Shown: positions 1 through 8,263, numbered from the stretch's first letter. The stretch: DNA of 64,000 nucleotides from Bacillus sp. A301a_S52 (GCA_024701455.1 JABXYP010000001.1:2856001-2920000), one strand, 5' to 3'. A program made the numbers and translations. The notes: generated by a model from the sequence alone, not told the origin.

Positions 1-24
1 GGGTAAGAAAGAACTGGTGATTAT

Positions 25-751
25 ATGCTAAAACTGACATCTTTTTTTACCTATATTTATTTAGCTAGCTTTATTATGATTGTATTATATGTTAGTTACC
101 TCACGGTGTTTTATTTTACACAAGATGATATGTTGTTTCAGTCACCAACATTTTCCGATAATGACATTGCGTCAATAGAAAAAAACGAACATTATGAAGA
201 AATCAGGATAAATGTAGAAGATAATCTATCTCTTCATGGGTGGTTGTTACATCAAAAAGATGCGCCATCACCTGCGCCACTTCTCATCTACTTCGGCGGA
301 AATGCTGAAGTGGCTTCCCGATCGATAGATGATTTTGAGGTATTGTCGGAATGGAATGTCTTATTTGTTAATTATCGTGGTTATGGGAAGAAGCATGGGC
401 TCTGCACCAGCCACACACGTGTCTAAACAAAGGGATGTAGCTGGTACCATCTTAGTTTCCCCATATGATAACCGAACACGGTTAATTAAACATCGTTATC
501 CACTTTTGCCATTCTCTTCACTTATCCGCCATCCATTTGAAAATAGTGATAAGGCGCCACATATTATGTCTCCTCTCTTAGGTTTTATAGCCTCTGAAGA
601 CACGGTTATACCACCAGAACATTCAGAGAAAACACTCAGCTCTTGGGGAGGCCCCACTAGAACTATTTGGATTGACGAGTATGGCCACAATGATCTCCAA
701 ACCACTGATAGCTATTGGGAAGAAATACAGACGTTTCTCAATGAGTTGTAA
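25..751 (+). pseudogene. Alpha/beta hydrolase with one N-terminal membrane segment, broken by an internal deletion
   Basis: Two reading frames together make one serine-hydrolase of the YfhR/Bem46 type. The first frame (25-426) has a hydrophobic anchor at residues 5-30, the oxyanion-region motif YFGGNAE and the NYRGYG strand. The second frame continues with the nucleophile elbow GRSMGSA, the acid-loop ASEDTVIPPEHS and the catalytic His in YGHNDLQ, ending at 751. The join is at about 383-390, where RGYG runs straight into GRSMGS. Intact relatives have roughly 35-45 residues between these motifs, so a stretch whose length was not a multiple of three has been lost and the frame shifted. All three triad residues survive but no single protein can be made. 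The loss of function is an inference from the frame break. Confidence 0.8.
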
Positions 752-1179
752 TACAGCTGTGCCTATTTTTATAAAAAACATATTATCAATTATTTCTTCG
801 TGAACAAGTTGAGATCTGGATTTAACAAAACACTAGCGAAGCCAATCCGTCACATCAACATCAACGATGATCCGATTAATTAGTCCAATAACGCAGTTCA
901 TACCCTTGAGCAAGTCACATCATGCGTATAATGTGTTTTAATCAAGTTTCAATTTTACGTCCGGAAAATACAGCTTGGGTATACGCGTACAAAATAATTT
1001 CCAACACCCTCATCTTTGGATCTGGCAAGTGAGTGTATTTTTGAACATTCAGCTAACATTAATATTTAGATATTAAAAATGGCTCTCACATAAGTGAGGG
1101 CCATTCTTAATCACTGGGTTGTATCCCAGCTCTTAGTCTCATATTAAAAGCTCCTGTATATAGAAGCTTTTATATTCAG
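752..1179. other. Intergenic region without a recognised gene
   Basis: No open frame with a ribosome site is visible. The stretch holds the cold-shock gene terminator at 1074-1105 and, nearer that gene, a weaker inverted repeat AAAAGCT/AGCTTTT (about 1145-1172). The part between 760 and 1070 is AT-rich with stop codons in all frames. Confidence 0.5.
1074..1105 (-). terminator. Intrinsic terminator of the cold-shock gene
   Basis: The arms ATGGCCCTCAC and GTGAGAGCCAT pair around a TTAT loop and are followed by five T on the minus strand. It lies about 75 bp downstream of the cold-shock stop codon. Confidence 0.75.
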
Positions 1180-1377
1180 CTATTTTTGCACATTAGTTGC
1201 TTGTGGTCCACGCTGGCCTTCTTCAATATCAAATGTGACGGACTGCCCTTCTTCAAGCGATTTAAATCCGTCTCCCTGTATTGCTGAATAATGAACGAAC
1301 ACATCATCTTGTCCTTCCACTTCAATGAAGCCAAACCCTTTTTCTGCGTTAAACCACTTTACTGTTCCTTGAGTCAT
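1180..1377 (-). CDS. Cold-shock protein (CspA/CspB family)
   Basis: A 65-residue single cold-shock domain that binds single-stranded RNA and DNA and acts as an RNA chaperone in the cytoplasm. Both nucleic-acid-binding motifs are intact: RNP1 as KGFGFI near residues 13-18 and RNP2 as VFVHY near 26-30. It starts [14 protein letters not shown], the usual beginning of the Bacillus Csp proteins, and the length matches theirs (65-67). A strong site, AGGAGG, sits seven bases before the ATG. It stands alone as a single-gene unit with its own terminator. The exact paralogue (CspB, CspC or CspD type) cannot be assigned without comparison. Confidence 0.95.
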   Translation of the reverse strand: MTQGTVKWFNAEKGFGFIEVEGQDDVFVHYSAIQGDGFKSLEEGQSVTFDIEEGQRGPQATNVQK

Positions 1378-1485
1378 AATTGTTCCTCCTGTTAAATTGT
1401 TTCCTTATGTAGTATAACAAGTTATTTAATTCCTATACATACCTGTTTAAATTTAGGTCAACGTCTTACAGTTTTTTTGAGCAGG

Positions 1486-1788
1486 CTATTTTTTTAATTT
1501 CTCCATCTCCTCAGAGACGATAAACGCAAGATCATCATTTCCAAACAAAGAGAGCACTCCTAATACTGTCTCATTATTAATTTCTCCCGCTTCTTCCTTC
1601 GATACCGTTAGACTGATTGCTTCCTTCAATTCTTTATTCTCTTTTTGAGTTGGATAAGCTTTTAAATAAATGTCCTCTGGGTTTAAGTCATGATTAATGC
1701 ACCATTGAGCAAAAACAAGGATCATCATTCTTTCGTCTTGCTTATAAGTGCTAATCACCTGTTCTTCTATCGCTTTTTTACGATCCAT
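1486..1788 (-). CDS. Small conserved acidic protein of unknown function
   Basis: A 100-residue cytoplasmic protein beginning MDRKKAIEEQVISTYKQ. I chose the ATG at 1788 because AAAGGAG lies eight bases before it; the GTG three codons upstream overlaps that site and is unlikely. There is no signal peptide or membrane segment. The sequence looks helical, with a Trp/Cys-containing middle (FAQWCINHDLNPEDIYLKAYP) and an acidic C-terminal half containing SLFGNDDLAFIVSEEM. I do not recognise a named family, and the neighbours do not hint at a role. It is followed at some distance by the cold-shock gene on the same strand. Confidence 0.7.
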   Translation of the reverse strand: MDRKKAIEEQVISTYKQDERMMILVFAQWCINHDLNPEDIYLKAYPTQKENKELKEAISLTVSKEEAGEINNETVLGVLSLFGNDDLAFIVSEEMEKLKK

Positions 1789-1875
1789 TTCACACACTCC
1801 TTTTATTCATTAAAATAGCAGATATGTAACACCTATTAAGCTCTCCTTTGATAATTATTGCCGTGTGTAATGAAA

Positions 1876-1920
1876 CTGTTTACAGTTTTTACAATGTAAT
1901 TGTTACCATTTTGTAACAAT
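1876..1920. promoter_or_regulatory. Two palindromic operator candidates before the radical SAM gene
   Basis: Position 1876-1887 is the perfect palindrome ACTGTTTACAGT. Position 1899-1920 is the inverted repeat ATTGTTAC-N6-GTAACAAT with every arm base matched. Both lie in the 223 bp between the divergent genes at 1788 and 2012 and could be bound by a dimeric repressor or redox regulator. The regulator is not known. Confidence 0.45.
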
Positions 1921-2011
1921 CCCTCAGTTAAAAAGAGAGTTAGTCACTTACAATAAAATTATAGCAATTATTTGTAACTAAATCTTCTAATAAGTAAGGT
2001 GATGATATATT

Positions 2012-3172
2012 ATGGTAAAGCCCTCTCACTCTAAACATCATAGTCACTCACACGGTAATAAAGCAATGACGATTGATTATAACAAAAATCCATTTATCGT
2101 TATTTGGGAAGTCACACGAGCCTGTGAGCTTCGCTGTGTTCATTGTCGTGCTAATGCTCAAACGCTGCCTCATCCTCACGAATTGTCCCACAAGCAGGGA
2201 ATAAAACTCATTGATGACATTTATGAGATGGACAATCCTATGCTCGTCTTTACAGGTGGGGACTGTATGATGCGAAAGGATTTATTTGAATTAGCTGATT
2301 ATGCCATCAAAAAAGGCATGAGAGTATCTATGACACCAAGTGCTACAGACAATGTTACACCAGCTAAAATTAAAAAAGCAAAAGAGGTTGGCTTGGCACG
2401 TTGGGGCTTAAGTCTCGACGGTCCTACTCCGAAGATCCACGATCAATTTAGAGGCACATCCGGTTCTTTCAACTTAACACTTTCTAAAATAAATGACCTA
2501 AAAGTATATGATATGCCTCTGCAAATTAATACTGTTATTTCTCGTTATAATTACGATTACTTAGAAGAGATGGCTGCATTAGTTGAAGAGTTGGGAGTCA
2601 TTATGTGGTATATTTTTCTTCTTGTTCCCACAGGTCGCGGACAGATAAATGATTGTTTGACACCTGTAGAACATGAAAAAGTATTTCGGTGGTTATATGA
2701 GCTAAATAAAACAGCTCCTTTCGACATTAAGACGACGGCAGCGCAGCATCATCGACGCGTCGTGCTTCAACAAAAAGTAAAAGATAACATGATAGAACGG
2801 GGAAAGATCCATTACGCTGATGCCATATCCGATACAGCGTCTCATATTGATGGCTTAAATCGAGCACCTAAAAGTGTTAATGATGGTAACGGATTTATTT
2901 TTATTTCGCACACAGGTGATGTTATGCCAAGCGGTCTGCTCCCGATTAAAGTGGGAAATGTTAAAGAGAAGCCGCTTAAAGATATTTACCGCCACTCTCC
3001 AATTTTGAAAGAGCTGAGAGATCCTAATTTATACAAAGGGAAATGTGGTGTATGTGACTACCGCTTCGTGTGTGGCGGGTCTCGCTCGCGCGCTTATGCG
3101 GTGACAGGTGATTATTTAGAAAGTGAACCATTCTGTATTTACATACCTGAAGCCTACCATAAAATCAAATAA
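2012..3172 (+). CDS. Radical SAM/SPASM protein, TIGR04053-like
   Basis: A 386-residue [4Fe-4S] enzyme that cleaves S-adenosylmethionine to start radical chemistry. The cluster motif C38-x3-C42-x2-C45 (CELRCVHC) follows WEVTRA. The SAM-binding GGE-type motif is TGGDCMMRKD, and further radical SAM signatures include LSLDGPTPKIHDQFRG. A C-terminal SPASM-type region carries extra cysteines (CGVCDYRFVCGGSRSRAYA) for an auxiliary cluster, after PSGLLPIKVGNVKEKPL. The N-terminus is unusual in being very rich in His (residues 6-15), perhaps metal-binding. This layout fits the TIGR04053 group, which is related to the AhbD/NirJ haem-pathway enzymes and the PqqE-type maturases. There is no precursor peptide or haem gene beside it, so the substrate is open. 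It is monocistronic with its own terminator. Confidence 0.8.
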   Translation: MVKPSHSKHHSHSHGNKAMTIDYNKNPFIVIWEVTRACELRCVHCRANAQTLPHPHELSHKQGIKLIDDIYEMDNPMLVFTGGDCMMRKDLFELADYAIKKGMRVSMTPSATDNVTPAKIKKAKEVGLARWGLSLDGPTPKIHDQFRGTSGSFNLTLSKINDLKVYDMPLQINTVISRYNYDYLEEMAALVEELGVIMWYIFLLVPTGRGQINDCLTPVEHEKVFRWLYELNKTAPFDIKTTAAQHHRRVVLQQKVKDNMIERGKIHYADAISDTASHIDGLNRAPKSVNDGNGFIFISHTGDVMPSGLLPIKVGNVKEKPLKDIYRHSPILKELRDPNLYKGKCGVCDYRFVCGGSRSRAYAVTGDYLESEPFCIYIPEAYHKIK

Positions 3173-3180
3173 CGCATATC

Positions 3181-3214
3181 TCTAAAAGTGCCTGTAAATA
3201 CAGGCGCTTTTAGA
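3181..3214 (+). terminator. Intrinsic terminator of the radical SAM gene
   Basis: CTAAAAGTGCCTGTA and TACAGGCGCTTTTAG form an almost perfect stem with a T-rich 3' side, nine bases after the stop codon. Confidence 0.75.
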
Positions 3215-3314
3215 CGTTCTCTACAGGACTAAGCTAGTTTTCTTAACCGATAATGTGGTAAAATAAACGCAAGTTTTCATGCGATGTAATTTTATAGATT
3301 AGGATGATGTCTCA

Positions 3315-4037
3315 ATGATTGATAAAAACTCACCTATCCCCATCTACTATCAGCTGGAAGAAAAGATCAAAACGCAAATCGATCAAGGTGAACTCCAACC
3401 TGGAGATATGCTCCCTTCTGAGCGGGAATATGCCAGTCAATATGCTATCAGTCGTATGACGGTAAGACAAGCTATTACGAAACTTGTAAATGATGGATAT
3501 GTTTACCGAAAAAAGGGGACAGGAACCTTTGTATCAGCCAAAAAAATCGATCAACCACTTCAAGGCTTAACAAGTTTTACAGAAGATATGAAGGCTAGGG
3601 GAATGGTTGCGACAAACCGATTAATTCATTTTAAAGTCATATCACCTCCTCTATCCGTTATGAAAGCATTAAATATCGACTCCAGTACACCTGTTTATGA
3701 GATTCAAAGGGTTAGGTTAGCTGATGGTCTTCCTATGGCTCTAGAGACGACTTATATTTCAAAACATTTAGTTCCCAATATAACAGAAAAGTTATTAGAA
3801 CGATCCCTTTATGATTATGTAGAAAATAGCCTTGGTAAAGAAATAGGGGAAGGTACACAAATTATTGAGTCTTCTACCGTTAACCAAAATGAAATTACCC
3901 ATCTTAACGTAAAAAAAGGATCACCTGTCCTATTAATTGAGCGTCATACATATTTAAAAGACGGGACCCCTCTTGAATTAGTTAAGTCTTCATATCGAGC
4001 AGACCGCTATAGATTTATGATTAACATGCAGCGGTAA
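3315..4037 (+). CDS. nagR: GntR/HutC-family regulator, NagR (YvoA)-like
   Basis: A 240-residue transcription factor. Residues 1-75 are a winged helix-turn-helix (LPSEREYASQYAISRMTVRQAITKLV, then a wing with KKGTGTFV). Residues 85-235 are a UTRA effector domain. The sequence resembles B. subtilis NagR closely from memory, including PIPIYYQ, GELQPG, LQGLTSFTEDMKARGM and the ending YRADRYRF. NagR represses N-acetylglucosamine use and responds to glucosamine-6-phosphate-type effectors. Unusually, no nagA, nagB or nagP is next to it here; in B. subtilis the gene sits in the nagAB operon. It therefore either acts on distant sites or is a relative with another sugar ligand. The ribosome site AGGATG precedes the ATG. 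Confidence 0.8.
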   Translation: MIDKNSPIPIYYQLEEKIKTQIDQGELQPGDMLPSEREYASQYAISRMTVRQAITKLVNDGYVYRKKGTGTFVSAKKIDQPLQGLTSFTEDMKARGMVATNRLIHFKVISPPLSVMKALNIDSSTPVYEIQRVRLADGLPMALETTYISKHLVPNITEKLLERSLYDYVENSLGKEIGEGTQIIESSTVNQNEITHLNVKKGSPVLLIERHTYLKDGTPLELVKSSYRADRYRFMINMQR

Positions 4038-4090
4038 TACATGACATACCACCAAAAAGCGGCCTCCTCACGCTTTAAGGAGAACACTTT

Positions 4091-4232
4091 TTATCACAGA
4101 TAACCGTCCGTACACGGTCAAATTAAAGAGGAGAGCTAAATCTATTTAGGTAGAAGATGACGGATGGTAATATCCTGGTTCACGAAACGACCAATCAGTA
4201 GGACACGAACGCCCCACTGATTGGTCGTTTTA
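4091..4232 (-). repeat. Dispersed two-hairpin repeat, reverse-oriented copy
   Basis: This begins with the palindrome TTATCACAGATAA followed by CCGTCCGTA and ends with CCCCACTGATTGGTCGTTTTA. These are the reverse complements of the two ends of the repeat found at 34.1, 41.6, 50.0 and 60.3 kb. It is the only copy in this orientation, and it is more diverged in the middle. Confidence 0.7.
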
Positions 4233-4261
4233 TTTATGTTTAAATGCCTTACTTACCCAAT

Positions 4262-4750
4262 TCACGAACGATCTAACTTTCCTTTAAATAAGGTAGACCT
4301 CATGTAAGGAATTATCCACCTGTCACCACCAAATTTACCTGCATTATAGCCGGCAGCTAAGATGAAGATGGTAAGCAACACCATCCACGGATTAGAAGAG
4401 ATCGTCCCCGCAAACATAAAAGCAAAGTTCATTACAATTCCGAAAAATGCAGCTGCAGTTGTTAAAACTCCTAATATAAGTCCTAAACCAACTAATACTT
4501 CTCCCCATGCCACAAGAAAGCTAAATAAGCCTGAATTAGGAAGTGCAACGTTCTCTATAAATGCATGATAAGTAGGATAATATTCAATCACCGTTTCATT
4601 TTCAAGCACACCATTCAAATAGCCACTAGCATCAAACTCACCAAAAGCCTTTCCCCACCCTGCCGTTAACCACTGCCAACCAAGATACACACGTAGAATC
4701 GTTAATATTCCTGCAGCAACTGTGTTGTTCCTTAAAAAATCCATGAACAT
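4262..4750 (-). CDS. DoxX-family membrane protein
   Basis: A 162-residue inner-membrane protein starting MFMDFLRNN. I chose the ATG at 4750 because AAGGAGG lies eight bases upstream; the longer frame would put that site inside the gene. Four hydrophobic segments follow: near residues 12-32 with the family motif RVYLGWQWLTAGWGKAF, then about 70-90, 92-115 and 118-135. DoxX relatives such as CatD and MhqP in B. subtilis work in quinone and thiol-stress resistance with partner oxidoreductases, but no dioxygenase or thioredoxin gene is adjacent here. A candidate operator overlaps the start of transcription. Confidence 0.8.
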   Translation of the reverse strand: MFMDFLRNNTVAAGILTILRVYLGWQWLTAGWGKAFGEFDASGYLNGVLENETVIEYYPTYHAFIENVALPNSGLFSFLVAWGEVLVGLGLILGVLTTAAAFFGIVMNFAFMFAGTISSNPWMVLLTIFILAAGYNAGKFGGDRWIIPYMRSTLFKGKLDRS

Positions 4751-4841
4751 CGTCAATTCCTCCTTAAGTATGCAGTTTTTAGACATGTTAGCGGTCATTT
4801 ATTGATCATAATTCAACATAAGTGCTATTATCCATTGGAGA

Positions 4842-4879
4842 GTTAGTGACCACTCACTGCCCTTGATACTTACATTATA
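4842..4879 (-). promoter_or_regulatory. Promoter -10 and palindromic operator of the DoxX gene
   Basis: On the minus strand a TATAAT box lies at 4879-4874. Seventeen bases further on is the palindrome GTGAGTG-N2-CACTAAC (4857-4842, one mismatch). A palindrome just downstream of the -10 is where TetR- or MarR-type repressors often bind. No -35 of good quality is visible. Confidence 0.45.
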
Positions 4880-5250
4880 GTCTGTTTGCTGGCAAAATAC
4901 TCGATGTAATTGTGAAAGTCTCGTTTCAAACCAATGGCAAAAGTGTGGCGACTAAAGGAAATACGATGTTATTAATACGTCTTCTTTCTCCGTCATTAAG
5001 AGCAGTCTCTACATCGTCTTCAAAAAAACAGAATGAGATTCTGCTTACTGTTTGTTTTAGTATTAATCGCCACACTGTTTATTAATAGTATGATATATAT
5101 AGGAAACTATCAGTTACATTTTCCCTAAGCTAAACAGTCCCAAGTATTCAAACATCTTATGTTGAAAGGCTTCTCATAAGCTCTCCACAACCACTAATGT
5201 TTACCCTTCATTATCTCTTTTCCCCCGCTTTATAGGTGTTCTTTTTTTTC
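4858..5250. other. Intergenic stretch with a distant inverted repeat
   Basis: No credible gene is seen. GTGTGGCGACTAA at 4943-4955 and TTAATCGCCACAC at 5063-5075 are inverted copies about 107 bp apart with one mismatch. Their arms could be the ends of a small decayed insertion or a long RNA stem. Confidence 0.35.
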
Positions 5251-5282
5251 AAAAATAAAAAGGCCCTTTTCTAAGGCCTTTT
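5251..5282 (-). terminator. Intrinsic terminator after the 34-residue gene
   Basis: AAAAGGCC and GGCCTTTTT pair across a short loop, followed on the minus strand by a T-rich tract. It starts ten bases after the stop codon at 5292. Confidence 0.75.
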
Positions 5283-5291
5283 GATGGTACG

Positions 5292-5396
5292 TTATCCTTT
5301 TAAACAACAACGCTTATGTTTCCCTTTTGAGGTCGAACGTATGGGACGTATTGTTTTAGAGTTTGCCAGTTTTCGCGTTAATCTTTTTACTTTCAC
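5292..5396 (-). CDS. Small very basic protein, 34 residues, probable spore-associated peptide
   Basis: The frame starts at a GTG preceded nine bases upstream by GGAGG and ends ten bases before a strong terminator, which supports a real gene. The peptide is MKVKRLTRKLANSKTIRP followed by IRSTSKGKHKRCCLKG. It is about 35% Lys plus Arg, with a CC pair near the C-terminus and no acidic residue. It lies 79 bp downstream of the coiled-coil Lys/Ser-rich gene and is probably co-transcribed with it. Small basic peptides of this kind are common in Bacillus coat layers, but no named family is recognised. Confidence 0.6.
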   Translation of the reverse strand: MKVKRLTRKLANSKTIRPIRSTSKGKHKRCCLKG

Positions 5397-5475
5397 GTTA
5401 TGCCACCTCCAATTTTACTAACGAACTATGATAGTTTATTCGTTTGCTCGTAAAAGGAAGCGGCATTCAACCTCA

Positions 5476-6018
5476 TCATTCACTTTTCGAAGATGAAGAA
5501 GATTTCTTTGACAAAGAAGCCTTTTTACTACTTAACAAGCTTCTGCTCTTCTTTAATGGAGAGCGATTATAATCCCCTCTTTTAGAATAAGAAATCGTTT
5601 TATACGAAGAGAGTGATTCATCCGAAACAACTTCCACTCTTTTAGACGTTTGCAGCATATTTCTTAATCGTTTATAATCTGATGTTTTCTTACTTTTTGG
5701 TTCCTGTGCCACAGATGACATTTTCTTAGTCTCTGTTAATAACTCAACTTCTTTTTTTAACGCGTCAACCTGACCTTCCAAACTCTGAACTTTTTCCGAA
5801 AGGCTATTAATATTAAGTTTGTCACCTTTCTCAATATCCTCTAGCACCTCGACTCTTTCCTTTAATTGAACTAGTTCTGTTAATAAATCTCCCTTTTCTT
5901 CTTTTAGGTTCACATAATCTGCTACAACACTTTCTCCCCTTAATGTCGTTAAGATTTCCTTATACTTTTCTAGTTTTTCCACCATTTTCTCCGGGTTATA
6001 TGAGTGAGAATGGGTCAA
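5476..6018 (-). CDS. Coiled-coil protein with a Ser/Lys-rich tail, probable spore coat protein
   Basis: A 180-residue cytoplasmic-type protein. It starts at TTG, supported by an AAGGGGGG site six bases before it. Residues 8-100 are a predicted coiled coil (repeated Leu/Val heptads, including LVQLKERVEVLEDIEKG). Residues 105-180 are low-complexity and basic, ending in KKASLSKKSSSSSKSE with several SKK and SYK units. Such Ser/Lys/Tyr-rich tails are typical of coat proteins that are phosphorylated or cross-linked (CotB and CotG are examples). A sigma-E-like promoter lies upstream and the glycan/collagen genes are beside it. Function is inferred from context only. Confidence 0.65.
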   Translation of the reverse strand: MTHSHSYNPEKMVEKLEKYKEILTTLRGESVVADYVNLKEEKGDLLTELVQLKERVEVLEDIEKGDKLNINSLSEKVQSLEGQVDALKKEVELLTETKKMSSVAQEPKSKKTSDYKRLRNMLQTSKRVEVVSDESLSSYKTISYSKRGDYNRSPLKKSRSLLSSKKASLSKKSSSSSKSE

Positions 6019-6060
6019 CAGTATCCCCCCTTAAAGAATGATTTGAACTTGTTCCCTTAT

Positions 6061-6088
6061 CATATTATGCCAATGCCGTTACAAATAT
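6061..6088 (-). promoter_or_regulatory. Sigma-E-like sporulation promoter
   Basis: On the minus strand ATA (6088-6086) is followed after 16 bases by CATAATAT (6069-6062). The sigma-E consensus is ATA, about 16 bases, CATACANT. It reads toward the coiled-coil gene starting at 6018, with the -10 about 44 bp before the start codon. Confidence 0.45.
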
Positions 6089-6233
6089 TTAGACTATAAA
6101 GACATTCCAGAACGATCAGTCGAAGTGCTGTGCCCTATTACATGATATTTAGGATCATAAACCGTTTCACTCCTTACGCCTTGGCATATAATAATATGGC
6201 TGTAACTCATAAATTAATAAAAAGGAGGATGAC

Positions 6234-7274
6234 ATGACCACAAAACCTACAGCGCAAAGTAAACCGTTTAATCGTTTGAATGTGGTACATGGTACGATTG
6301 AGATAGCCAACCAAATGTATACTATATCAAAAGGGTTACAACATCACGCTATTTCTTCAAAAACGTTAAATTATTTCCACAATTATTTAAATTATTCGTC
6401 TGAATTTGAGATAGATTGGAGATCCTTCCGAACAACAGAAAAGTTAAAACTCTACTTGCTGAACCATTTAATCCCTGAGAATGACTTATTTCACTTTCAT
6501 TTTGCCACCTCTTTATACAGGGATAACTACGACCTCACTCTTATTAAAAATTTGAATAAACCGGTTATTATGCATCATTGGGGGAGTGATGTTCGTCAGC
6601 TATCTAAAGCTTTAGAGATAAACCCATATGCTAAAGTCAAAATAGCTACTCCGTCATCTATTGACAAACACCTTCGCTTTATATCTAATCACATTAGCCA
6701 TTGTATTGTTCCTGATGACGAATTAAGGCGCTATGTAGAAGACTATTACGAACATGTTCATATCATACCATCAATGATTGATTTAGAAGCTTATACTTTC
6801 AACCCGTTACAAAAAAGTGAGAAACCACTGATCGTCCATGCACCCACACACCCAGAAATTAAGGGAACTTCCTATATAGTGAAAGCAATCGAACAACTTA
6901 AACCTCACTATTCGTTTAAATTTGAATTAGTCGAAAAAGTTTCCCACATAGAAGCAAAAAAGATGTATGAGAAAGCAGATATAATTATTGATCAGCTTCA
7001 TATCGGCAGCTATGGCCTTTTTTCTATTGAAGGAATGGCAATGGGGAAACCAGTCATATGTTACATTAGTGATTATATGTTGGAAAAATATCCTTCAGAG
7101 TTACCTATAATACCCGCTACCCCTGACAACATTCAAGATAAACTAGAAGAGCTGTTAAAAAATAAAGATGTGTTGCCTGAAATAGGACTGAGATCTAGAA
7201 AGTATGCCCAAAAATATCATGATTATAAAAAAAATAGTGCAAATATAATTGATATTTATAAGTCGATTATTTAA
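6234..7274 (+). CDS. Glycosyltransferase, GT-B fold (GT4-like)
   Basis: A 346-residue soluble enzyme expected to move a sugar from a nucleotide donor. The N-terminal Rossmann half (about 12-180) contains DLFHFHFATSLYRDNYDL and MHHWGSDVR, a GT4-type acceptor-side motif. The C-terminal half (about 190-340) has the donor-binding PLIVHAPTHPEIKGTSYI and the conserved SIEGMAMGKPVI, where Glu contacts the donor in GT4 enzymes. There is no signal or membrane segment, so it would act in the cytoplasm. AAAGGAGG lies just before the ATG. It faces the epimerase and GT2 genes across a shared terminator. An acceptor cannot be named; a spore-surface glycan is the likeliest from its place. Confidence 0.75.
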   Translation: MTTKPTAQSKPFNRLNVVHGTIEIANQMYTISKGLQHHAISSKTLNYFHNYLNYSSEFEIDWRSFRTTEKLKLYLLNHLIPENDLFHFHFATSLYRDNYDLTLIKNLNKPVIMHHWGSDVRQLSKALEINPYAKVKIATPSSIDKHLRFISNHISHCIVPDDELRRYVEDYYEHVHIIPSMIDLEAYTFNPLQKSEKPLIVHAPTHPEIKGTSYIVKAIEQLKPHYSFKFELVEKVSHIEAKKMYEKADIIIDQLHIGSYGLFSIEGMAMGKPVICYISDYMLEKYPSELPIIPATPDNIQDKLEELLKNKDVLPEIGLRSRKYAQKYHDYKKNSANIIDIYKSII

Positions 7275-7283
7275 ACAACTAGT

Positions 7284-7313
7284 AGGTTGCTCTTGAGAAG
7301 AGCAACCTTTTTT
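7284..7313 (+). terminator. Terminator between convergent glycan genes
   Basis: GGTTGCTCTT and AAGAGCAACC form a perfect ten-pair stem followed by a six-base T run on the plus strand. Confidence 0.85.
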
Positions 7314-7315
7314 AA

Positions 7316-8263
7316 TCAGTTTGGTGTAGTCTTATACCACGCTGCCGTCTGCTCTAAGCCTGTGTACAAATCGTATTTAGGCTGCCAGTCTATAATCTCA
7401 CTTATATGTTTAATAGACAGACAACGTCTATAAACCGTATCTATTAACCTTTTCTTTTTATAAACATATGCAAAATCAGGTACCTGATAAATATCAGCGA
7501 TCATTTTAGCCAATTTTAACACAGACGTTTCTTTACCAGTTCCTACATTAAAAATATTTCCTATAGCACGTGGGTTTAAAGCGGTTAAAATAAAGGCCTG
7601 AAGGACGTCATCTATATACGTAAAGTCTCTTGTTTGAGATCCGTCCCCATATATAACGAGAGGTTGGTTCGTCTTTATTGCTTCATAAAATTTAGCTACC
7701 ACCCCGCAGTATGGATTTGCAGGGAGCTGTCCTCTACCAAATACATTAGATAACCTTAATATAACTGTCGGGAGATCATACATGTTTTGGTATAACAGAC
7801 AATATTGTTCAGCAGAGTATTTACTAGTTGAATATGGGGAAGTAAGATCTTTCTCACTTTCCATTGTTGGAAAAGAGGTGGCATTACCATATATAGAAGA
7901 TGTAGATGCATAGACAAATCGCTTTAAATTCCCTCCATATTTCCTCGCATATTCCAACATATTCAGAGTACCTAAAGTATTAATTTCTAAATCTTTTTTT
8001 ACATTTCCTACTGACAAAGCTAAATTTCTTGCAGCAAGGTGAAAGATGTAATCAACATCTTTAAAAACAGATTGAAAAAAGTCTGTATTTAAAATACTTT
8101 CTTTATAAAAAGTGATGTTAGCACTCTCTGGAATTACCTTTTCATTTCCCGTTGATAAATCATCAATGATTGTTATTTTATCCGTAACAGATATTAATTC
8201 GTTTACAAGCTGAGACCCTATAAACCCTGCCCCTCCTGTTACTAAAACATGCCCCATATTCAT
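7316..8263 (-). CDS. NAD-dependent sugar epimerase/dehydratase (extended SDR)
   Basis: A 315-residue enzyme of the GalE/RmlB group acting on nucleotide sugars. It starts MNMGHVLVTGGAGFIGSQL, with the glycine-rich NAD loop TGGAGFIG. It has the catalytic Ser/Thr region ASTSSIYG, then the YSTSK catalytic Tyr-x3-Lys, and the substrate-region motifs GDGSQTRDFTYIDDV and NVGTGKETSV. The start at 8263 is chosen because GAGAGG lies upstream; the frame could be extended seven codons but without a site. It follows the GT2-TPR gene by 52 bp, so the pair is likely one operon. The exact substrate (UDP-GlcNAc, UDP-Glc or dTDP-Glc) is not decidable by eye; no separate rml genes are present. Confidence 0.85.
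   Translation of the reverse strand: MNMGHVLVTGGAGFIGSQLVNELISVTDKITIIDDLSTGNEKVIPESANITFYKESILNTDFFQSVFKDVDYIFHLAARNLALSVGNVKKDLEINTLGTLNMLEYARKYGGNLKRFVYASTSSIYGNATSFPTMESEKDLTSPYSTSKYSAEQYCLLYQNMYDLPTVILRLSNVFGRGQLPANPYCGVVAKFYEAIKTNQPLVIYGDGSQTRDFTYIDDVLQAFILTALNPRAIGNIFNVGTGKETSVLKLAKMIADIYQVPDFAYVYKKKRLIDTVYRRCLSIKHISEIIDWQPKYDLYTGLEQTAAWYKTTPN

Noticed and set aside
760..1070. Possible fragment of a transposase (reverse-strand text VDVDVTDWLR-like near 850)
   Set aside because: Too short and interrupted by stops; no inverted ends or known motif.
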